Below are positions 57,970-64,000 of a DNA stretch of 64,000 nucleotides, piece after piece. A model generated the notes under the pieces. That model was not told the DNA's origin. It saw nothing but the letters and a program-made list of their open reading frames with translations, and ran no database searches. The stretch is from Gambelia wislizenii. Taxonomy: Eukaryota > Chordata > Lepidosauria > Squamata > Crotaphytidae. The stretch spans positions 285,008,265-285,072,264 of the forward strand of contig JAUMIR010000003.1 in assembly GCA_030847615.1 (NCBI GenBank). The letters run 5' to 3'. Position 1 is the first letter of the stretch; every line of letters begins with the position of its first letter. A program made the position numbers and the translations under genes.

Positions 57970-58280
57970 GTTTTTGTACCAAAAAGAATTTTTTTTGCAC
58001 AAAAATGTAAGTTTGGGTAAACAGTGGTTCTTTGTCTGAAAAATGTGTTTTTCACTCAAAAATCACATTACAAAAATCACTATGTCAAGATACTGACTTT
58101 TTTTGTGCAAATGGCTGTTTTGTGCAAAAACAATCAATCTTGCACAAAAAACAACACATGGGCATCTGGAAATAATGTTTTTTTTTTTAATTGAAGAAGA
58201 TAGGTTTTGACTGAAGGACATAGGTTCCATAATTTTTTTGCAAAATACCCATGTGTATTTCTGCACAAAATAATACCCTA
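57970..58280 (+). repeat. Cluster of TGCACAAAA-type motifs
   Basis: Six or more occurrences of TTTTGCACAAAA or its inverse (about 57993, 58100, 58117, 58131, 58238 and 58262) with irregular spacing. Origin not recognised. Confidence 0.5.
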
Positions 58281-58405
58281 AAACACTTCAGGATGTGTGA
58301 ATACTACACAAAACCTATAATGTATGTGTTCTTCCTGACTGGGTTTCTTTTTATTTGGCTGGGAAGTGAGTAACAGTAAATATTCTTTATTTATGATTAT
58401 TTATT

Positions 58406-59340
58406 TCATAAAATCATAGACTCTTAGAGATGGAAGGGACTGTAAGGGCCATCTATATTAGACCAACTCCCTGCCATACAGGAATACACAACTAAAGCAC
58501 TTGTGAAAGATGCCCATCCAACCTCTTTTAAAGACCTTCAAAGAAGGAGAGTCCACCTGCCCCCAGGCAGTCTATTCTTCTGCTGAGCAGTTCTTACAAT
58601 AAAGAAGTTCTTCCTAATGTTTAGGTAGAATCTCTTTTCTTATAATTTAAGTCCATTGGTTCGTGATGCACCCTAGAATTACATTGGCTTTTTTGGCCAC
58701 TCCATCACACTGCTAACTCATGTTCAATTTGAGGTCTACTAAGATCTCTAGATCCTTTTCAAGCGTACTGTTTTCAAGTCAAGTGTCACCCATCTTATAT
58801 TTGTGAACTTCATTTTTCTTGCCTAGATGTACAGTAGTACCTTATGTTTATCTCATTGAAATTTATTTTATTACTTTGGCCTAGCCATCTAATCTGTCAA
58901 GGTCATTTTGAATGCTCATTCTGTCTTCTGGGGTACTCACTACTCCATCATTTGGTGTTATCCACAAATTTGATAAGAGTCATCTAAGTTATTTGAATAG
59001 ATGTTGAACAACACTGGGCCCAGAACAGAACCCTGAGGCATCCCACTAGTAATTTTTCTTCAGGATAAAGAAGAACCATTGGTGAGCATTCTCTGGGTTC
59101 AGTCAGTCAACCAGATACAAATCCAACTAACAGTAGCACTGTCTAACCCAGTGTTCACCAGCTTGCCTGCAAGAATATCATGAGGAACCCTGCCAAAAGC
59201 TTTACTGAAATCAAGATACACTACAGTACATCCAAAGCACTCCCCTGATCTACCAAGCTTGACATTCTATCGAAAAGAAAGATAACATTAGTTTGGCATG
59301 ATTTGTTTTTAAGAAACCCAAACTGGCCCTTGGTAGATCA
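58406..59340 (-). mobile_element. CR1 LINE, RT to 3' end with internal deletion
   Basis: Reverse orientation. The 3' UTR starts at 58406, then a deletion near 58660 removes most of the C-terminal ORF, then reverse-transcriptase sequence to 59340. The FADD box reads F-V-D-N near 58955-58966, so the catalytic site is lost. The block coding YLDFSKAF is recognisable at 59200-59225. Confidence 0.85.
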
Positions 59341-59345
59341 AGGAA

Positions 59346-59690
59346 CTGCCAAGAAGACAAATGAATGGGTTATAGAGCAAATCAGATCTTAATTCTCTCT
59401 GGAAATGAAAATGACTAAATTGAAGCTGAAGCTGTCATACTTTGGATTTAGCAGGAGACAATGTGTCTCACTGGAAAAGACAATAAAGCTTGATAAAGTG
59501 GAAGGCATTAGGGGAAAAGGAATGCCACATTATAGGTGGATTAAGCAAGGAAGCCAAGACCTTGAGTTTGCAAGACCTGAGTAGAGCAGTTCTTGGCCAG
59601 GGCTCATGGAGGTATTTCATTCATCAGATTGCTGTAAGGAAAAGTCAACTTGACAGCAAATAACAACAAATAAATATTTAAATAAATACA
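59346..59690 (+). mobile_element. BovB LINE 3' end
   Basis: GACAAATGAATGGGTTATAG, GCTGTCATACTTTGG, and the 3' terminus GTCAACTTGACAGCAAATAAC followed by an (AAAT)n tail. It abuts the CR1. Confidence 0.85.
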
Positions 59691-61029
59691 TAAATAAATA
59701 TGACATTTCTTCTACCATTTGGCGCCTCCTAAACCTAGAACTGCCACCATCAGTAGTTAGGCTAATTCTCTGGATGAACAGCTGAGACAGTGAGGTCATC
59801 TCTATTGCCTTGGCTGGGACCAACTGGCATTTTTCAGACTTCAGAGCTCTCTAAAGGAAATCATTCACCTCTTCCACTGTATGTCACCAAAAAGAAAAAA
59901 GAAAAAAGGATGCACCATGTAGAAGGGAGTAAACTGCCAGTTCATTTTCTAACATCAATAAGTTGCATGTAAATTTCTGATCAGGGGAAGCCTAAGCATG
60001 TAGAGTTCCATGTGCAGACTTCCACACAATCTATAACTCATAGATCACTTTATTGGTCTATGGATCTACAAATGTAAGCTTTCCTTATTCAAACATCCAA
60101 GTGAAATGCATTAATATTGCAAGGAAGCCATATGACATGTGTGGGACCAGAAGAACAGCCCAGTTGCCCATTCTTATGTATAAAGTATGAAAGTGGGCTA
60201 TTATGTAACTGCATGAGTACATTAATTTATTGGTTGGTAACAGAAATTGCCAGTTTTCCTTTTCTTTTCCATTCTTCTCCATCTCCCCCCTTCTCCATGT
60301 TTCTTAGTTTGTTAAGCTATTATTTATTCTATATTATAAAGTATCTTGTATGCTTTGGTAGAAATGCAGTATATAAGTGTAGTAAATAAATCAACTTGCA
60401 GTTGAGTCTGAACCTGGAGTTTATGTAAGGTGAAAAAAGGAACTGAATTATCCAAGTAAAAGAGGCATACAATGTTCTCATTTGTATGTGTTTTTATCTC
60501 TGTCAGCCACAGTACCTTCTGTACACAAATCTGCTCTTAGTTACATGGAAACATAAAGAAACATTGCTTTCTTTAAGTTTTTTTTCAATTCTAAATTATG
60601 AGTAGTATATTTTATGGTTTTCAAAATTAATATGTACATAATGGTAGTATCAATAGCGGAGACCCATATTTTGCATTCTCTCTTGAGGTAACAACTTTAT
60701 CCTGATCTTCATCCCCTTCCAAGGGTCCAAGTCCCATTCAATCTACTTCAGTACTTGAATAGCTGAACTGGTAAGTCAGAGAATTAGACAGAAGAATGAC
60801 AGGCTAAAGTCCTGTTTCCAAGACCATACATGAGATCACTGACAAGCCTTACATTATTCAGTCCTAATTTAGTTCCATGGTGTAAATCAGTTAATAGGAC
60901 AGTTATCCAATTTAAGAAAATTTTGTTGATTAATTGCATGAGATTTAATCAATTAACTACTTGATTGTTTCGTTAAATCTGCTTAAATGTCTACATGAGC
61001 CAAAACCATCATTCTGGGGGAGAAACGTA
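59691..61029. other. Intron 1 sequence without recognised features
   Basis: AAATGCAGTATATAAGTG and an AAATAAAT tail near 60362 look like a LINE/SINE 3' end. Otherwise nothing recognised. Confidence 0.45.
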
Positions 61030-61641
61030 AGAGATTATCGACAAAAATAGCCTCCCCATTTTGCAATCTCCTCTCCCACCCCCCTCCTGTCTCTGTCCCG
61101 GCACACTAATGAAAAGTTCCACTCCTACCTTAATCGCACATCGTCTACTCCCCCTGGCAGCCCAGGAGTGAATGGAGCTCTCACAGAGCTACATTCACTG
61201 CCTCGTTTGAAATCCTGGGCTGTTCTCGCGAGAGGACAAGCGTGTGGGAAATTCAACATTTAAAAGAAAAATACACTTTAAAAAGTAAAACCAAGCACCT
61301 AAACACACTTTAAAAAATACAAGTAACCTGGGGAAGGTACAAAAAAGTGTGTCACTTACCTCAGTCTCCCGATCGCACCCGGAAGTGTTTGGCACAGACC
61401 TCTCACTGACGCTGGCATCGCGCCAGCATAATGGGGACACCTTTTCACTCACCCATCGTTCCATTACAGAAATGGAATGGGCGATCTATTCACGACTTAG
61501 GCTGTGAATAAAAAAGCATGCTGGCAGAACAGAAGCAGCATGGGAGCATTACAACTCGAGAACGACGTTGTCTGAATTCAAGCACTTTAGCGATCGCCTG
61601 ACGTCGTCGTCACACCATATTTACAGCATCTGATAATCTCC
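61030..61641 (+). mobile_element. Family G MITE, copy 2
   Basis: 612 bp. Ends GAGATTATCG / GATAATCTCC with GTA on both sides (61027-61029, 61642-61644). The interior TCACTTACCTCAGTCTCCC, GATCGCACCCGGAAGTG, CACCTTTTCACTCACCC aligns with copy 1. The right portion holds CpG-rich TTAGCGATCGCC and GACGTCGTCGTCAC, absent in copy 1. Confidence 0.75.
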
Positions 61642-61644
61642 GTA

Positions 61645-62091
61645 CTCTGTTTTTAGATGCTGTCTAAAAACAGTATAAGCTGTCTTATACTAAGACAAAC
61701 CACTGGTCCATCTAGTCCATATTTTTTACAACGATTGGCAGTGGCTCTCCAGGTTTTCAGCCAATGTTTTTCTAGCCCTCGCTGGAGATGTCAGGGATTG
61801 AACATGGGGCACTCTTTGTGTAAAGCAGGTGCTCTACTACTAAGCTGTAGCTCTTCCCCATTAAGCAGATATGATGCAGTAGGCAGCATCTTGCTGAGGC
61901 ACTCCACTTTCTCTCTCATTGAGAAGGGAATGCTTCTTCCAAGATAGCCATTTGCAGGGTAACTTTTAAAAAGAGCACTATTTATATTACAAATAAATGT
62001 TGACTGGATAAATGAAAGCATTTAGTTAATGATTTATATCAAATGAATAGACACTGTTATGCTAGTTGTTAAACATTTCTATATCTTCTTG
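61645..62091. other. Intron 1 sequence; possible SINE-like piece
   Basis: TGTCAGGGATTGAACATGGG and CTCTACTACTAAGCTGTAGC at 61789-61852 look like a tRNA-like head on the minus strand. Not assigned. Confidence 0.4.
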
Positions 62092-62095
62092 ATTT

Positions 62096-64000
62096 AGAAT
62101 CATAGAATTGGAAGAGACCACAAGGGCCATCTAGTGCAACCCCCTGATGTGCAGGAATACAAAATTAAAGCAATCCTGATAGATGACCATCCAGCCTCTT
62201 TTTTAAAACCTCCAAAGAAGAAGACTCCACCACACCCCGAGACAGTGTATTCCACTGCCAAACAGCTTTTACCAGCTGCAGATTCTACCTAATGTTTAGG
62301 TGGAATCTCGTTTGCTGTAGTTTGAATCTACTGCCCTAGTCTCCGAGCAGCAGAAAACAAGCTTGCTCCATCCTCAATATGTCACCCCTTCAAATATTTA
62401 AACATGGCCATCATATCACCTCTTAACCTTCTCTTCTCCAGGCTAAACATACCAAGCTCCCTAAGCTGCTCCTCATAGGGCATGGCTTCCCGACCTTTTA
62501 CCATTTTGGTCTCCCTCTTGGACACGTTCCAGCTTCACAATATCCTTCTTAGATTGTGGTGCCCAGAACTGGACACAGTAATCCAGGTGAGGTCTGGCCA
62601 AAGTGGAATAGAGTGGTACTATTGCTTCCTTCGATGCAGCCTAGAATAGGATTGGTTTTTTGAGCTGCTGCATCACACAGTTGTCTCATGTTCAGCTTGT
62701 GGTCTACTATGACTCCTAGATCCCTTTCACATGTACTGTTATCAAGCCAGGTGTCAGCCATCCAAGGTCTGTGCATTTCATTTTAATTCCTAAGTGTAGT
62801 ATCTTCCATTTTCCCTGTTGAAATTCATTTAGTTATTTTTGGCCCAGCTCTCTGATCTATTAAGGTCATTTGGAATTCTGATCCTGCCCTCTGGGGTATT
62901 AGCTACACCTCCTAATTTGATGTCATCTGCAAATTTGATAAGCATGCCCTCTATTCCATTATCCAAACCATTTATAAAGATGTTGAATAACACTGGACCT
63001 GTGGCATCCCACTAGTCACTTCTCTCCAGCATGAAGAGGAGCCATTGGGTTTGTCTGGCCAACCAATCACAGATCCACCCAATAGTAGCATTGTCTAGCC
63101 TACAGGTTATTAGCTTGTTTGCAAGAAAATTATGGGGGGGGGTGTTTGTCAAAGGCCTTACTGAAATCAAGATATACTGCATCCACAACATTCTCTTCAC
63201 CTACCAAGTTTGTAACTCTATCAAAAAAAAGAGATAAGATTAGTCTGGCATGACTTGTTTTTGATAAACCCATGTTGACTTCTAGTGATCATGGCATTCC
63301 TTTCTAAGTGCTTATAGACTGTCTGGTTAATTATCTGTTCTAGATTCTTTCCTGCTATTAATGTCAAGCTGATCAGGTGGTAATTGTTTTGGTCCTCTTT
63401 TTTACCACTTCTGAAGATGGGGACAACATTTGCCCTCTTCCAGTCTGCTGGGACTTCTCCTGCTCTCCAGGAATTTTCAAAGATTATTGCCAGTGGTTCT
63501 GAGATTACTTCTGCCAGTTCTTTTAATATCCTTGGATATAATTCATCTGGTCCTGGAGACCTGAATTAGTTCAAGAGTAGCCAGGTATTCTCCTTATACT
63601 ATCTCTTTACCTATTCGTTGCTGCATTTCCCCTACTGCATCATCTGCTCCTTTTTCCCAGATTGAGCACTGTTTTCCTTCTGGGAGAAAACTAAGGCAAA
63701 GAAGGTGTTGAGTAGTTCTGCCTTTTCTCTGTCCTGTCAGTATTTCTCCAGCTTCTCCACACAGTGGCCCTACCATTTCCTTGTTCTTCCTTTTGCTACG
63801 GGCATTACCAGAAAAGTACTGTACTTTATTGTTTTTAACCTCTCTAGCAAGCCTGAGCTTGTTCTGTGCTTTAGCTTTTCTGACTTTATTCCTACACATG
63901 CTGGCTATTTGTTTGGATTTCTCTTTGGTGATTTCCCCCTTTTTCCATTTCTTGTAACCATCCTTTTTAACTCATAGCTGATCTGAAAGTTCTTTAGACA
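62096..64000 (-). mobile_element. Long CR1 LINE running past the window end
   Basis: Minus-strand CR1 from its 3' end (AGAATCATAGAATTGG) to at least 1.9 kb. Remnants in order from the right edge: KVRKAKAQNKLRLAREVKNN at 63899-63840, the start of the RT region; the block coding for VYLDFSKAF near 63150-63185; and the catalytic KFADDIKL at about 62912-62935, FADD preserved. Then CERDLGVIVDHKLNM near 62740-62690 and the C-terminal [17 protein letters not shown] region. Frameshifts and stops break the ORF in several places. Confidence 0.9.

Larger units (their letters stand above)
19649..64000 (-). other. HUNK: HUNK intron 1 (partial, at least 44.3 kb)
   Basis: Everything to the right of the VAVK exon is intron of the same gene unless an unseen transcript lies in it. 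I looked on the minus strand for the glycine-rich loop motif (GEGSFAKV-like) and for a GC-rich first exon. Neither the GC-rich block at 21430-21790 nor those at 35330-35410 and 50330-50880 encodes it. A very long first intron is in keeping with HUNK in other vertebrates, to my knowledge. Confidence 0.75.

Noticed and set aside
59200..59690. A single composite LINE
   Set aside because: The left part is minus-strand CR1 and the right part plus-strand BovB, so they are two separate insertions abutting.
1..64000. CRISPR arrays, bacterial operons or insertion sequences
   Set aside because: Spliced kinase exons and squamate retroelements make this a eukaryotic nuclear sequence, and no regularly spaced repeats were found.

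Overview
This is a stretch of vertebrate nuclear DNA, and the repeats place it in a squamate reptile (lizard or snake). It is AT-rich and contains Sauria-type SINEs with BovB-like 3' ends, BovB LINE fragments, CR1 and L2 LINEs, an L1 with AAT-repeat tail, a Penelope-like element with a GIY-YIG domain, and several Tigger-like and unclassified MITEs. The Sauria SINE/BovB pairing is established as a squamate feature; the species cannot be read from the sequence.

The only host gene I can support is HUNK, an AMPK/SNF1-related Ser/Thr kinase on the minus strand. Three consecutive coding exons are present: 19356-19648 (VAVK lysine, helix C, N-lobe to the HRD motif), 4681-4736 (56 bp, catalytic loop), and 223-358 (DFG, activation loop, APE). 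The splice phases fit, and the H-R-D and D-F-G motifs are rebuilt across the junctions. Intron 2 is 14.6 kb and intron 3 is 4.3 kb. The upstream exon with the glycine-rich loop is not visible, so the window holds at least 44.3 kb of the preceding intron. Positions 1-222 are the start of the next downstream intron.

Region by region: 1-4680 is intron 4/3 with BovB split by an L2 tail and a foldback repeat. 4737-19355 is intron 2, with a Penelope-like element carrying inverted arms (5438-6486), an L2 inside a CR1 (8054-9800), and three Tigger-like MITEs. From 19649 to the window end is intron 1. It carries an inverted second copy of a 570-bp block from intron 2, a GC-rich minisatellite (21430-21790), an L1 3' fragment (29847-30723), MITE families at 32-33 kb, 39 kb, 42-44 kb, 51-52 kb and 61 kb, and two 5S-rRNA-derived SINEs (41.3 and 42.2 kb). 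It also carries a 4.2-kb 5'-truncated L1 with perfect target-site duplications and a CR1 nested inside (45163-49410), an LTR-like GC-rich block (50.3-50.9 kb), and a long CR1 running off the end (62.1-64.0 kb).

No intact autonomous element and no second host gene was found. The most interesting structure is in the mobile-element layer. It includes several non-autonomous families that can be defined here from paired copies, terminal inverted repeats and target-site duplications. It also includes a hammerhead-ribozyme-like core in the Penelope-like element, and an inverted repeat that brackets a kinase exon. Coordinates of repeats without a duplication are approximate to about 10-30 bases, and all similarity statements are by eye.
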